NCBI GenBank assembly: GCA_964358645.1
Contig: CAYHPW010000001.1
Coordinates: 62,001 to 126,000, forward strand
DNA: 64,000 bases
Direction of reading: 5' to 3'
Source of the DNA: JBBTDV01 sp038042605
GTDB taxonomy: Bacteria; Bdellovibrionota; UBA1018
Shown: in pieces, positions 1 to 9,801 of the stretch
How positions within the stretch are numbered: position 1 is the first letter of the stretch
Layout of the letters: every line of letters starts with the position of its first letter
The notes under the pieces: model-generated
Database searches by the model: none
What the model was told of the DNA's origin: nothing
The model's input: only the letters and a program-made list of their open reading frames with translations
Translations under genes and position numbers: made by a program

Positions 1-2269
1 TCTGGTTGGCAGCCATTGCTTGTTCGACATTTCTTTCTGCCTGCTCCCAATCTCCTTTTTGTATATATAACTCAGCAATTGCAGCCAAAAGCTCGGCTCT
101 AGCCACGGCTGATTTTTGCAGCTCATCTTGCAGCATTGTTATAGCTCTATCTATCGACTCTGTTTCAGCGATGCACTTTGCGGTGCCTATTAACGCTTCA
201 AAATTAAGCGGGTCGAATCTTAGGGCCAGCGCATAGAAAAATGGCGCTTCCTTGAAGTTCTTGGTCGACATCAAACTCTTGGCATATGATATGTAAACCG
301 TCGGGTCGATTGTTTCACGTGACATCGCTTTTCTGTAAAATCTTTGCGCTTCAGCATACCGCCCTTGTTTTTGATACATATCAGCGGCTGCCTTATCAAT
401 CGCACTTTGTGGAACAGATAGCTTCCTGAAGGTATCCATGGCATTTTGTGCCTCATTCCATTCGTAACTCTGTATCAACACATTGATATATTTAGACCAA
501 ATTTTAATGTCTTTCGGTGCACGCCTGGTGGCCATGTGATAGTTTAATCTGGCATTGCCGATATCGCGCAACATAAGAAACATATCCCCCATTTTCACAA
601 GCGGGGCTGGCGATGCATCATTTGCTCGCCTTGCCTCTAAAAACTGGATGAGTGCCTCTTGATATTTGCCTTCTTTAAGTAATTTCTCCCCCTCTCCCAT
701 GAAAAAGTACATCCTCGCTTCTGGCCTTAATTTTTCAATAGCGTCCCCGGCTTTCGCCCTGAGTTGGTAAAATTCAAGCAGATAATCATGATTTTCTGGA
801 GCTAACTTCACAGCACGTTCAACATCCCCCAGGGCCTCATCCCATTTCTTGTGCATCTCATTTAAGATCGCATGATAATAATATGCCTGTGCAAGACCCT
901 GAGGCGGCACCAGTTGTACATTACCCACGATATAATCCAAATGGCCAGCAGCCTGCTGAAGATTATTGCGCTTATACATAAGTTCAGCAATTTGAAGTCT
1001 TGATTTAACGTGATCAGGACGCATTTGAATCGCTTTTTCAAATTCCCGCAACGCTCCATCGTCATCTGAGAGTTTTTTCAGTATCAGTCCACGAAGGTAA
1101 AAAACTTTGCAACTAAAAACCTTGTTATCCGGTATCTGTGAAACATACTTGGCAGCAGACTGAAAATCGCCGCGCTGGTAATAAGTCAATGCTAAATAAT
1201 AAAAAAGCTCTAAACCAAACTGGTTATGGGTCTTTGTATATTCAACAATCCTGTTCTGGGCGGCCTCAGGCTTGTTAACAGTAATAAAGAACTCAACATC
1301 GGCTATCACCGTTTCGGATAAATCTGTAGCCTTTGCGCGTGACATTTCTATTAATTTTGAAATAACATTAAAATAATTATCATCCTTATTCGATGAATCT
1401 ATAAGATTAAGATAACTTGACGCCAGCATGGCCAATGCTTTTATATTGTCGGCATCCATTGAGATAGCAGTATCAAACATCCGTGCCGCCAAGCGATATC
1501 CATCGACATTATCTAATACGTAATACCGGATACCATCCTCGTACGATTTTACGCTTTTTTCAGGATCTGGTTTTATTTTTGAAAAGGCGGGCAGCCTTGG
1601 CTTGATTATCTGTACCCGGAAAGACGCACCTTGTTTTTCTGGTAAAAAAAGTTCTGCCGCAACACCAAGGATGGCCAGCAATACGGCTATTGTCCGCATG
1701 ATGTTTTTAGTTCTCGGTTTATTAAATTTTTCAAAATGCCTGCCCATTTTCAACATCTGTTCAGGTAAGATAGCAGGACGAAAAACAATGGTCTCTTCCT
1801 TTGATATGGTCTTTTCTCGAGAAACCACATTCAATTCAACGCCTGAAACATCATTAACATCAAAGCCTTGGTGATCCTCTTTAACCAGTGCCGGTGCTAC
1901 CTCAACAGGAGGATTTGCTTTTACGTCATCTACTTTAGCAGCATCTTGTAATAACTCTGGGATTGACCCAAATTTTTCGCTACCAACTAAGGCTTCCGTC
2001 GCGCCTGGTAATACCCGTGTTGTAGTTAGATCTTTATTAGACAAATTACTCTGTCGACCTTTAACCCCGACAGAAAGTTTTACTAAAAGCAATGTTGCCA
2101 GTTCTGGGATTTGGCTGATTTCTCTCCACTCTCCATGTGGATATTCACGAGCTGTTTCCGTACCTACAATGTGGTTCTTTTTTATTAGAATCCCGACTCT
2201 ATCAAGATCCACAGGCCCTATTATGCGGCCAGAACCAAGTTTAATCTTATACAACGACCCAGAGGCCAT
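1..2269 (-). CDS. GYF-like/TPR repeat membrane protein, 3' end cut by window
   Basis: An open frame runs from an ATG at 2269 to the window edge with no stop, giving 756 residues with the C-terminus outside. The start is supported by GGAGG about nine bases upstream. Residues 1-60 resemble a small GYF_2-type domain (YKIKLGSG at 7-14, EWREI at 47-51). A low-complexity linker follows, then one hydrophobic segment at about 189-209, then TPR-like helical repeats from about residue 240 to the edge. I infer a single-pass protein with a cytoplasmic GYF-like domain and a large periplasmic TPR scaffold. It begins 42 bases after nuoN stops and probably belongs to the same transcript. Its partners are unknown. 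The repeat assignment is confident; the domain name for the N-terminus is tentative. Confidence 0.8.
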   Translation of the reverse strand, partial: MASGSLYKIKLGSGRIIGPVDLDRVGILIKKNHIVGTETAREYPHGEWREISQIPELATLLLVKLSVGVKGRQSNLSNKDLTTTRVLPGATEALVGSEKFGSIPELLQDAAKVDDVKANPPVEVAPALVKEDHQGFDVNDVSGVELNVVSREKTISKEETIVFRPAILPEQMLKMGRHFEKFNKPRTKNIMRTIAVLLAILGVAAELFLPEKQGASFRVQIIKPRLPAFSKIKPDPEKSVKSYEDGIRYYVLDNVDGYRLAARMFDTAISMDADNIKALAMLASSYLNLIDSSNKDDNYFNVISKLIEMSRAKATDLSETVIADVEFFITVNKPEAAQNRIVEYTKTHNQFGLELFYYLALTYYQRGDFQSAAKYVSQIPDNKVFSCKVFYLRGLILKKLSDDDGALREFEKAIQMRPDHVKSRLQIAELMYKRNNLQQAAGHLDYIVGNVQLVPPQGLAQAYYYHAILNEMHKKWDEALGDVERAVKLAPENHDYLLEFYQLRAKAGDAIEKLRPEARMYFFMGEGEKLLKEGKYQEALIQFLEARRANDASPAPLVKMGDMFLMLRDIGNARLNYHMATRRAPKDIKIWSKYINVLIQSYEWNEAQNAMDTFRKLSVPQSAIDKAAADMYQKQGRYAEAQRFYRKAMSRETIDPTVYISYAKSLMSTKNFKEAPFFYALALRFDPLNFEALIGTAKCIAETESIDRAITMLQDELQKSAVARAELLAAIAELYIQKGDWEQAERNVEQAMAANQ

Positions 2270-2311
2270 TTATCAATTTCCTCCACGGCGCTGGCTTAAT
2301 GGTGAGGAATG

Positions 2312-3817
2312 CTAAATACTGGCAATTGCTTTTTTAGCGACCGACACGGTACGCGCCGGTAGCACGCCTATATGCAACGTAAGCACCACCATAGCGGCAA
2401 CCAAAATCGCTGCCATGGTGGGAACCCGCGCCTCCCCAGCGCCTACAACAGGATCCCTCATGTAAATGTACACCAGAACCCTAAGATAATAGTACACCGA
2501 AATAGCGCTACAGAGCACGGCTATTACCACGAGAGGTACTTCATTAGCCTGGACTGCCGAATAAAATATAAGGTATTTCGCGGCAAATCCGGCCGTTGGA
2601 GGCACTCCGGCTAATGAAAAGAAAAAAATCGCCATTGAAAAAGCTAACCACGGGTGGCGCTTCGATAACCCTGCCATATCATGTAAATTCAACCCACTAT
2701 CCGCGCGGCGGGCTAAAACAGTTAATACGACAAAGGCACCCATATTCATTACAATATAGCTTACCAGATACATAACGACTGAGGAGTAGCCCTCTTCACT
2801 TTGCGCGCCTGATAAAATACCTATCAATATATAACCAGAATGGGCGATTGATGAATATGCAAGCAGCCTTTTAAGATTCGTTTGCGTGAGCGCTATAAGA
2901 TTACCAACAACCATTGTTAACACCGCACACCACCAAAGTATCTCATGCAGGTGGGCGTCTAGTATGGCTGATAAATTCTGTCCATAACCCAAATAAAGAA
3001 ATATCCTTAAAAATACGGCAAATGCAGCTGCTTTAAGGCCGGTTGTCATAAAACCGGTAACTGGTACCGGTGCGCCTTCATAAACATCGGGCATCCACAT
3101 ATGAAAAGGAACACACGCAACCTTAAATAGAAAGCCGATCAATACCAACCCTACTCCCAAGTTAAACACCGTAGTAAAAACAACAGGGTTGTTCTGCACA
3201 AGATTAAGTATAGACCTGACGTCTGTATATCCGGTGGCTCCGTAAAGCAGTGCTGTCCCATAAAGCAGGACCGCTGACGCCGCGGACCCAAGGATAAAAT
3301 ACTTCATTGCCGCTTCGTTTGAACGCCTATCGTTTCTTCTAAATCCTACTAAAACATAAACAGCAAGCGACATCACTTCCAGGGAAATAAAGACCACCAA
3401 TAAATCAGTAGCAGATGATAAAAGCATCATGCCAAAAGCAGAAAACATCAGAAGCAAATAATATTCCGGGTGATGAAGTTTTTCTTGTTCAAGATAATTC
3501 AAAGATACAAGTGCTGTAATAGATGCGGCCAACAAAAAAATAATATTGAAAAAATTTGAATACGCATCGGAAACCATCATGCCATTAAATAGGGTAACCG
3601 GGTCAGCGTGGAGCAACGCCGACGACGCTTTAGCGCCAACCACCGCAGTTAAAAGAAGCACCAGCAAAACACCCAGTCGCGAAAAATCTTTTCTAATTGC
3701 CGCAATCAGCGTGCCCATCAAAATACCAGCTAACACCACAATGTACGGGAACAACGCCTCAATTTGTTTGCCAGTTAATGACAATAATTCCGGCTTAATT
3801 GTTATCAAGGTGTCCAT
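2312..3817 (-). CDS. nuoN: NADH-quinone oxidoreductase subunit N (set 1)
   Basis: This 501-residue antiporter-like membrane subunit of complex I belongs to the proton-pumping arm. The conserved TM5 glutamate is present (SLEVMSLAVYVL), as is the TM7 lysine (FKVACVPFHMWMPD) followed by YEGAPVPV. A second buried lysine (GLKAAAF) and a lysine in the late helices (AGFAAKYLIF) are also kept. Length and motif order are normal for NuoN. Its start codon touches the stop of nuoM, so translation is probably coupled. It is the last nuo gene of the operon. All expected proton-path residues are present, which makes it the reference against which the divergent NuoN of set 2 can be read. Confidence 0.97.
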   Translation of the reverse strand: MDTLITIKPELLSLTGKQIEALFPYIVVLAGILMGTLIAAIRKDFSRLGVLLVLLLTAVVGAKASSALLHADPVTLFNGMMVSDAYSNFFNIIFLLAASITALVSLNYLEQEKLHHPEYYLLLMFSAFGMMLLSSATDLLVVFISLEVMSLAVYVLVGFRRNDRRSNEAAMKYFILGSAASAVLLYGTALLYGATGYTDVRSILNLVQNNPVVFTTVFNLGVGLVLIGFLFKVACVPFHMWMPDVYEGAPVPVTGFMTTGLKAAAFAVFLRIFLYLGYGQNLSAILDAHLHEILWWCAVLTMVVGNLIALTQTNLKRLLAYSSIAHSGYILIGILSGAQSEEGYSSVVMYLVSYIVMNMGAFVVLTVLARRADSGLNLHDMAGLSKRHPWLAFSMAIFFFSLAGVPPTAGFAAKYLIFYSAVQANEVPLVVIAVLCSAISVYYYLRVLVYIYMRDPVVGAGEARVPTMAAILVAAMVVLTLHIGVLPARTVSVAKKAIASI

Positions 3818-5412
3818 CAGTATATTCCCTTATCCTGTTTAGTCATGGCTTGTATAACATGTGTAGCCGCTGGGTTCGTGGCATATTCTGTCACTACTGT
3901 ACTTCTGGTGGATCGAACCAAAAATCTGTCTACTGACTGGTTTAATTTATCAAATACGAAGTTAGGGTATATCCCCATTACAAAAACAGCCACAATGAGC
4001 GGGATCAAAGCTATAAGCTCTCTAAAAGATAAGTCATGTAGCACAGAATTTTCTTTCTTATTTATCTGCCCAAACATTACTCTCTCAAACATCCACAACA
4101 TATACACCGCACCAAAGATCGTCCCTAAGGCCGCTATGACGGTCAACCCAGGATTTACAGCCCAAGCTCCCAAGAGGATCATGAATTCACCAATAAACCC
4201 GTTTGTCCCCGGCAAGGCAATTGATGATAAAGTGAAGATCATAAATGCCACGGCAAACAGTGGCATTGCCCTGGCGATTCCTCCAAATTCTGAAATCATC
4301 TTGGTATGCCTGCGCTCATAAATCATCCCAACAATAAGAAAGAGCGCTCCGGTTGAAACACCATGATTTAACATCTGGTAATAGGCTCCGGTGACTGAGA
4401 GAGAATTTAAGGTGAATAGTCCAAAAACAACGTACCCCATATGACTAACGGATGAGTAGGCAACAAGTTTCTTCATGTCGGGCTGAACCATGGCAACACA
4501 TGCTCCATAAACTACCGCCACTGCTCCTAAAATCATGAATGGTACCTGGAATAAACTTACTGCTTGTGGAAAAAGCGGGAATGCCAAACGCATGAAGCCG
4601 TACCCACCCATCTTTAATAAAATAGCGGCCAGAATCACGCTCCCGGCCGTCGGAGCCTGCACGTGCGCATCAGGCAGCCAAGTATGCAATGGAAAAAGTG
4701 GTACCTTCACCGCAAATGCTAAGGCAAAAGCAAGGAAAAGAATTGACTGTGTTGACCAAAAGCCATCCCCAGGTAATTGTAATTTGTACAAATCCGTTAT
4801 TCCCATCGAATACACGCCGAATTGATGCTTATACTGGTAGGCCAAATAAAAAATCGCAACTAGCATTAGAAGTGATCCAACTAGCGTATAAAGAAAAAAT
4901 TTCATAGCTGCATAAACACGCTCATTAGCCCCCCAGATGCCTATGAGAAAATACATCGGGATAAGCATTGATTCCCAGAACACATAAAACAAGAACACAT
5001 CAAGCGCTACAAAGGCGCCAAGCATCCCGCTTTCAAGTAATAACAATAGAAAATAATATTCTTTGATCCTATCTTCTATCCCCTTAAATGACCCCAAAAC
5101 TGCTATCGGCATCAGCGTAGTAGTAAGAAGTACTAGCCATAAACTGATGCCATCAATTCCTAGACTATAAGAAATACCAAAGGCTGGCACCCATTCCGTC
5201 TTTTCAATGAATTGAAATTCTGCCCCGGATGGCGCATACCCCCGATAGGCTAGGAATGAAACACCCAGTGTTATTAATGTTGTCAAGAGGGTCCACACTT
5301 TGATCGCTGTTTTTCCGGTTTCACTCCCAGATGGGATCAACAAGCCTAAAACACCTAGGGCCACTGGGAGAAAAACGATTGTTGTCAAAACATGCGAATC
5401 AAACCATTCCAT
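3817..5412 (-). CDS. nuoM: NADH-quinone oxidoreductase subunit M (set 1)
   Basis: This 531-residue antiporter-like subunit of the complex I membrane arm has an intact proton path. The TM5 glutamate lies in FWESMLIPMYFLIGIWG. The TM7 lysine lies in AFAVKVPLFPLHTWLPDAH, followed by VQAPTAGS. The TM8 lysine (LLKMGGYGF) and the late-helix glutamate (GFIGEFMILLG) are also present. The gene overlaps the end of nuoL by 14 bases and abuts nuoN, the usual L-M-N order. The length is typical of the family. Nothing looks odd, and I regard it as the pumping NuoM of the cell. Confidence 0.97.
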   Translation of the reverse strand: MEWFDSHVLTTIVFLPVALGVLGLLIPSGSETGKTAIKVWTLLTTLITLGVSFLAYRGYAPSGAEFQFIEKTEWVPAFGISYSLGIDGISLWLVLLTTTLMPIAVLGSFKGIEDRIKEYYFLLLLLESGMLGAFVALDVFLFYVFWESMLIPMYFLIGIWGANERVYAAMKFFLYTLVGSLLMLVAIFYLAYQYKHQFGVYSMGITDLYKLQLPGDGFWSTQSILFLAFALAFAVKVPLFPLHTWLPDAHVQAPTAGSVILAAILLKMGGYGFMRLAFPLFPQAVSLFQVPFMILGAVAVVYGACVAMVQPDMKKLVAYSSVSHMGYVVFGLFTLNSLSVTGAYYQMLNHGVSTGALFLIVGMIYERRHTKMISEFGGIARAMPLFAVAFMIFTLSSIALPGTNGFIGEFMILLGAWAVNPGLTVIAALGTIFGAVYMLWMFERVMFGQINKKENSVLHDLSFRELIALIPLIVAVFVMGIYPNFVFDKLNQSVDRFLVRSTRSTVVTEYATNPAATHVIQAMTKQDKGIY

Positions 5413-7417
5413 ACAGCAAGTACCCCATACTAATCACAAGACCCAATAATAGAATAAAGGCATAAAATTGAACTGAGCCAGTTTGGGCAATCCTAGCGGC
5501 TTGGCCGGTAAGCTGTGATATCCTTCCAAAACCAAGAACCGTCTTGTCAATCACACCCATATCCACGGACTTCCACAGGGACACCGAAAGTGTCTTTATT
5601 GGTTTTATAAAAAATACATTATAAATTTCATCTATGTACCACTTATTAAATGCAACTTTATAAAGAGCACTCCACTTAGTAGCCCATCTCTCCATCACGG
5701 CTAGATCTTTATATGCCCTCAACGCAAAATAAATCCCAAATCCTGCTCCAGCAACGCTAACCCCCATTAAAATCCATTCCATATTGCCGTGCGCGCCTCC
5801 GGCCTGCGCATGACTAACGACAACTGGCTCAAGCCAATGCTCAATCCAGCTTAGGTGTGGTATTCCGATTAGACCGCCAAATAAACTAAGAACAGCAAGA
5901 ACCTGCAGCGATACAACCATCGTCCAAGGCGACTCGTGTACCTCATTACCTACATTATGCTCTGTATGTTTATCGCTGGCTTTTCCGATATGGGCTATTG
6001 TTGAATTTTTCTTGGCCGGTTTGTAGCGAGAATCCCCTAAAAAAGTCAGCGAAAAAAGTCTGGTCATATAAAATGCTGTCATAACCGCAGTCAGTGCCCC
6101 CAGCCCCCATAAAAACTTGGAACCATGTGGTGAACTGTATGCCTGCCATAAGATTTCATCTTTGGAAAAAAAACCAGAAAACGGCGGGATCCCACAAATA
6201 GCAAGCCAGCCGGCAGCAAACGTCAAAAAAGTGCGCGGCATTTTTGATTTCAAGCCGCCCATTTTAAAAATATTTTGTTCCTCGTGTAGACCATGAATCA
6301 CGCTGCCTGCGCCCAGGAATAATAACGCCTTAAAAAATGCGTGCGTCACGACATGTGTTACTCCGGCCGAAAAAGCTCCCACCCCACACCCTAAAAACAT
6401 GTAACCAAGTTGTGAAACGGTCGAATAGGCAAGAACTCTTTTAATATCCTGCTGAACAATCGCGATTGTGGCCGCAAAAAATGCGGTAAGTGCTCCTATG
6501 ATAGCTACAAAATGAAGCGCTACCGGCGATAAGCTATAGATAAAACTTAACCTAGAGACAAGATAGATCCCAGACGTAACCATGGTTGCTGCATGAATCA
6601 ATGCCGAAACAGGAGTGGGGCCAGCCATAGCATCAGGGAGCCAAACATAGAGTGGAATTTGTGCCGATTTTCCCATGCAGCCCACGAACAATAAAATGCA
6701 AATCGTTGTAATGAGAGCGCTGCCCGCGCCACCGGCCAGTCCGGCACCATGCCCTTGCGCGATAGCGTCATACAGTTTGGAAAAATCAAGCGTCCCAAAA
6801 TTCTGAAAAATTAGGAACATCCCCAGCAAAAAACCAAAATCACCTATCCTGTTTACAACAAAAGCTTTCTTGCCAGCCCTAGCCTTTTCGATGTCGTCAT
6901 ACCAATAACCGATAAGCAGATAACTACAAAGTCCTACACCCTCCCATCCAAGGAAAAGTATTGGTAGTGACGATCCAAGAACCAGCACAAGCATCGCAAA
7001 ACAAAATAAGTTCAAATATGCGAAAAATTTCCCTGGGCTTGGGTCATGCCCCATATATCCTATAGAATAAAAGTGTATAAGGAAACCAACCCCAGTAACT
7101 ACTAGCGTGAATACTGATGCTAATGCGTCCAACCGCAACGCCACTTGAAGATCAAATGCTCCAGAAGACGTTGCTATTGTTATCCAATGAAACAGCGTCT
7201 GCTCAATAACTCGACCTTCCGTTGGCGCACCCTTAAGCTGCAGAAAAAGCAAGACGGAAACCAAAAAAGACATGAATATGCTCAGCGTTGCTATGGTGCC
7301 GGTAATAACAGCTCCGGCTTTTGGTTGTCCTTGGCGGGACTGAAAAAAAGCGTACCAAATCCCATTTATCAAGAAACCAATCAAAGGGAAAAGTGGTATT
7401 AGCACTAACATTTTCAC
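5399..7417 (-). CDS. nuoL: NADH-quinone oxidoreductase subunit L (set 1)
   Basis: This 672-residue protein is the distal antiporter-like subunit of complex I. The TM5 glutamate is in FLGWEGVGLCSYLLIGYWYD and the TM7 lysine in CMGKSAQIPLYVWLPDAM, followed by GPTPVSALIHAATMV. The C-terminal third contains a polar linker, then the long lateral helix and anchor helix (TGSVQFYAFILLLGLVISMG). It overlaps nuoK by four bases (ATGA) and nuoM by 14. Length and motif set are standard, so this should be a functional pump module in the inner membrane. Confidence 0.97.
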   Translation of the reverse strand: MKMLVLIPLFPLIGFLINGIWYAFFQSRQGQPKAGAVITGTIATLSIFMSFLVSVLLFLQLKGAPTEGRVIEQTLFHWITIATSSGAFDLQVALRLDALASVFTLVVTGVGFLIHFYSIGYMGHDPSPGKFFAYLNLFCFAMLVLVLGSSLPILFLGWEGVGLCSYLLIGYWYDDIEKARAGKKAFVVNRIGDFGFLLGMFLIFQNFGTLDFSKLYDAIAQGHGAGLAGGAGSALITTICILLFVGCMGKSAQIPLYVWLPDAMAGPTPVSALIHAATMVTSGIYLVSRLSFIYSLSPVALHFVAIIGALTAFFAATIAIVQQDIKRVLAYSTVSQLGYMFLGCGVGAFSAGVTHVVTHAFFKALLFLGAGSVIHGLHEEQNIFKMGGLKSKMPRTFLTFAAGWLAICGIPPFSGFFSKDEILWQAYSSPHGSKFLWGLGALTAVMTAFYMTRLFSLTFLGDSRYKPAKKNSTIAHIGKASDKHTEHNVGNEVHESPWTMVVSLQVLAVLSLFGGLIGIPHLSWIEHWLEPVVVSHAQAGGAHGNMEWILMGVSVAGAGFGIYFALRAYKDLAVMERWATKWSALYKVAFNKWYIDEIYNVFFIKPIKTLSVSLWKSVDMGVIDKTVLGFGRISQLTGQAARIAQTGSVQFYAFILLLGLVISMGYLLYGMV

Positions 7418-7722
7418 TCCTTAAGCATCCTGATATCGTCTGTATCAACGCTTCTAAGCGTCCTGAACATTGCTATCAAAAGACCTAAACCAACTGCAGA
7501 TTCCGCCGCTGCAACAGTAATAATGAAAAAAACAGACATTTGCCCACCTGGGTGGGCTAATTGTTTTGAAAACGTAACGAAAGAAAGGTTAACGGCATTG
7601 AGCATGAGTTCTATACTCATTAATACGATCAGGATATTTCTCCGGATAAGCAATCCGACAAATCCAATAAAAAAAATCATTGAACAAAATGATAAAATCA
7701 CCCACGGTTCAACTTTAGGCAT
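7414..7722 (-). CDS. nuoK: NADH-quinone oxidoreductase subunit K (set 1)
   Basis: This 102-residue, three-helix membrane subunit resembles MrpC. The two buried glutamates that carry protons are both present: the first in VLMSIELMLNAVNL, the second in VAAAESAVGLGLLIA. The loop PGGQMSVFF matches the family. It overlaps nuoJ by eight bases and nuoL by four. It is the direct reference for the set 2 NuoK, in which both glutamates are replaced. Confidence 0.96.
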   Translation of the reverse strand: MPKVEPWVILSFCSMIFFIGFVGLLIRRNILIVLMSIELMLNAVNLSFVTFSKQLAHPGGQMSVFFIITVAAAESAVGLGLLIAMFRTLRSVDTDDIRMLKE

Positions 7723-8266
7723 TGTGCCCTCCGGATTCGTTCTGTGATGGCTTCCGTCTCGCGATGGCTACCGCCCCGACTATCGCCACAAGCAAAACGA
7801 CCGATGTCAGCTCAAAAGGTAAAATATACTCTGAAAACATCATTTCTGATATAACCCGCGTATTACCACCGGCCGCTTCAATTCGGTCGATCGTAAAATT
7901 TCCAGTAAATTTTGGCGGGGGATTATGCCTGAAAGCCCAAACAAACACGCAAAGCCCCAGGGCGCCGGCCGCAACAGCTAACAACCTATATATTTTACCT
8001 GCGCGAGCAATATCCAAAGATACAACGTCTGAATTAAGCAGCATTATCACAAATATAAAAAGAACCATTATGGCGCCGGCATAAACAAGAATCTGGATTG
8101 CCGCTACAAGATGGGCATCAAGCAATGCATAAATACCAGCGAATGAAAAAAACACCAATATCAGACTGAATGCACTAGATACCGGATTTTTTTTCAATAT
8201 AACAAACAACGACCCCGCTATTGCAAGCCCTGCGAAAAGATAAAAAAAGCATGGAGAGATATCCAT
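7715..8266 (-). CDS. nuoJ: NADH-quinone oxidoreductase subunit J (set 1)
   Basis: This 183-residue membrane subunit has about five helices. The conserved helix-3 stretch that holds the pi-bulge in complex I is visible (IQILVYAGAIMVLFIFVIML), followed by LLNSD. It lies between nuoI and nuoK and overlaps or touches both, as in standard operons. The length is normal. It helps link the quinone chamber to the antiporter-like subunits. Confidence 0.95.
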   Translation of the reverse strand: MDISPCFFYLFAGLAIAGSLFVILKKNPVSSAFSLILVFFSFAGIYALLDAHLVAAIQILVYAGAIMVLFIFVIMLLNSDVVSLDIARAGKIYRLLAVAAGALGLCVFVWAFRHNPPPKFTGNFTIDRIEAAGGNTRVISEMMFSEYILPFELTSVVLLVAIVGAVAIARRKPSQNESGGHNA

Positions 8267-8709
8267 TACTTACTCCCCCTCTGTTCGAGTAAAAATTCCT
8301 TGTCATAGATCGGTCTACTGGTACAACTCATCTCATAAATCGTGCTTAATTTTATCGCGTCCTTCGGGCATGCCTCTTCACACATCCCACAAAAACAACA
8401 TCTAAGAACATCAATATCGAACCTAACTGGATATTTTTCCTTATCAGGCCTTTCAGCGGCTTCGATATGAATACATTCAGCAGGACACACCGTGGGGCAC
8501 AGCATGCATGCTGTACAATTTTCCACGCCATTTGTGGCCTTAATATAATGCATCCCGCGGAAGCGTTCGGAATACTTTCGGCGTTCTTCCGGGTATTCGA
8601 TTGTCACCTTTGGCGCAAAAAATAAGTTCTTAATAGTAATACCAAGTCCGCGAGCTATCTCGATCACGTAAAACTGCTGTAAAAAATTCTTCTTCCCTTT
8701 AACAATCAT
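8266..8709 (-). CDS. nuoI: NADH-quinone oxidoreductase subunit I (set 1)
   Basis: This 147-residue peripheral-arm ferredoxin-like subunit carries clusters N6a and N6b. Two CxxCxxCxxxCP motifs are present: CTACMLCPTVCP at about residues 64-75 and CCFCGMCEEACP at about 104-115. The N-terminal amphipathic segment that docks on NuoH is present. It passes electrons from NuoG to NuoB. It begins just after nuoH ends and its stop touches the nuoJ start. All eight cluster cysteines are kept. Confidence 0.97.
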   Translation of the reverse strand: MIVKGKKNFLQQFYVIEIARGLGITIKNLFFAPKVTIEYPEERRKYSERFRGMHYIKATNGVENCTACMLCPTVCPAECIHIEAAERPDKEKYPVRFDIDVLRCCFCGMCEEACPKDAIKLSTIYEMSCTSRPIYDKEFLLEQRGSK

Positions 8710-8712
8710 CGC

Positions 8713-9801
8713 CTAAACCCATCCAAAATAAATAATAAGTGTAGTCACGCAAATGTTGGCCATAGAAAGGGGCAAAAGCACCTTCCATCCGAAATCCATA
8801 AGTTGGTCATACCGAAATCTCGGCAATGTCCACCGCACCCAAACAAACAACCACATAAAAAATCCAACCTTTAGAAAAAAAGACGTCATTTCAAGAATAA
8901 CGCGGGCCCAATCATGCGACATCCCTGTTAGTGGTAAAGCACCAAGCAACCACCCCATTCCAGGCAAGAGTTGCCATCCACCGAAATAAAGCGTCGCTAG
9001 CAATCCTGACGCCGTAAACATATTCATGTACTCAGCCATAAAAAACATCGCGAATTTTATAGAGCCATACTCAAGATGATATCCCGCTATGATTTCTGAC
9101 TCCCCCTCGGGTAGATCAAACGGCAGTCTGTTGGTTTCCGCATAAAGTGTTGTTAAAAATATGACAAACCCGAGGGGTTGTATAAAAATCCCCCACTTAG
9201 GAACGGTAAACCCGCCAATTTGGCTAAGCGCCTGCCCCTGTGCGCTTACAATCTCGCCTAGGTCTATACTTGAAAAAGCCATTACTATTCCAATAATCGA
9301 AAGGCCCATTGAAACTTCATAGCTGATCATCTGTGAAGAGCTCCGGAGGCTGCCAAGAAGTGAAAATTTATTATTTGAGGACCAGCCGGACATGATGATC
9401 CCATAAATTCCAAGTGAAGCTATCGAAAAAATATAAAGCAATCCTACATTAAGGTCAGCAGCCTGAAATGTAATCACTCTTTCCCCAATTTGGATCGGGC
9501 CAGCAAAAGGGATCACAGCAAAAGTCATAAACGCCGGAACTAGTGCCATCAGCGGCGCTAATACGTAATATGTCTTTGACACATGCGCTGGAACCGGGTC
9601 TTCTTTCCATAAAAATTTTACTACGTCCGCCAGCGGTTGGATGAGCCCAAGAGGGCCTACTCTGTTCGGCCCAAGGCGATTCTGTATCAATGCTGAACCA
9701 CGCCTCTCAACCCATGCCATTATTGGAACAGTTGTTAAAAGTACAACCGCAACAAAAATCACCTTCACAACCATCACGCTCAAACTAAAAGCAGTCATCA
9801 C
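8713..9801 (-). CDS. nuoH: NADH-quinone oxidoreductase subunit H (set 1)
   Basis: This 362-residue membrane subunit forms the quinone chamber and E-channel. It has the N-terminal RIGPNRVGPLGLIQPLADVV motif and the acidic loop with PFDLPEGESEIIAGY at about residues 228-242, including the conserved acidic residues that start the proton path. Helix number and length are normal. It directly follows nuoG with no gap and precedes nuoI. The acidic loop is intact here but missing in the set 2 copy. Confidence 0.97.
   Translation of the reverse strand: MMTAFSLSVMVVKVIFVAVVLLTTVPIMAWVERRGSALIQNRLGPNRVGPLGLIQPLADVVKFLWKEDPVPAHVSKTYYVLAPLMALVPAFMTFAVIPFAGPIQIGERVITFQAADLNVGLLYIFSIASLGIYGIIMSGWSSNNKFSLLGSLRSSSQMISYEVSMGLSIIGIVMAFSSIDLGEIVSAQGQALSQIGGFTVPKWGIFIQPLGFVIFLTTLYAETNRLPFDLPEGESEIIAGYHLEYGSIKFAMFFMAEYMNMFTASGLLATLYFGGWQLLPGMGWLLGALPLTGMSHDWARVILEMTSFFLKVGFFMWLFVWVRWTLPRFRYDQLMDFGWKVLLPLSMANICVTTLIIYFGWV

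Noticed and set aside
3845..4321. 158-residue plus-strand open frame opposite nuoM
   Set aside because: It is antisense to a well-conserved gene, has no known motif and no ribosome site; it is a reading-frame shadow.
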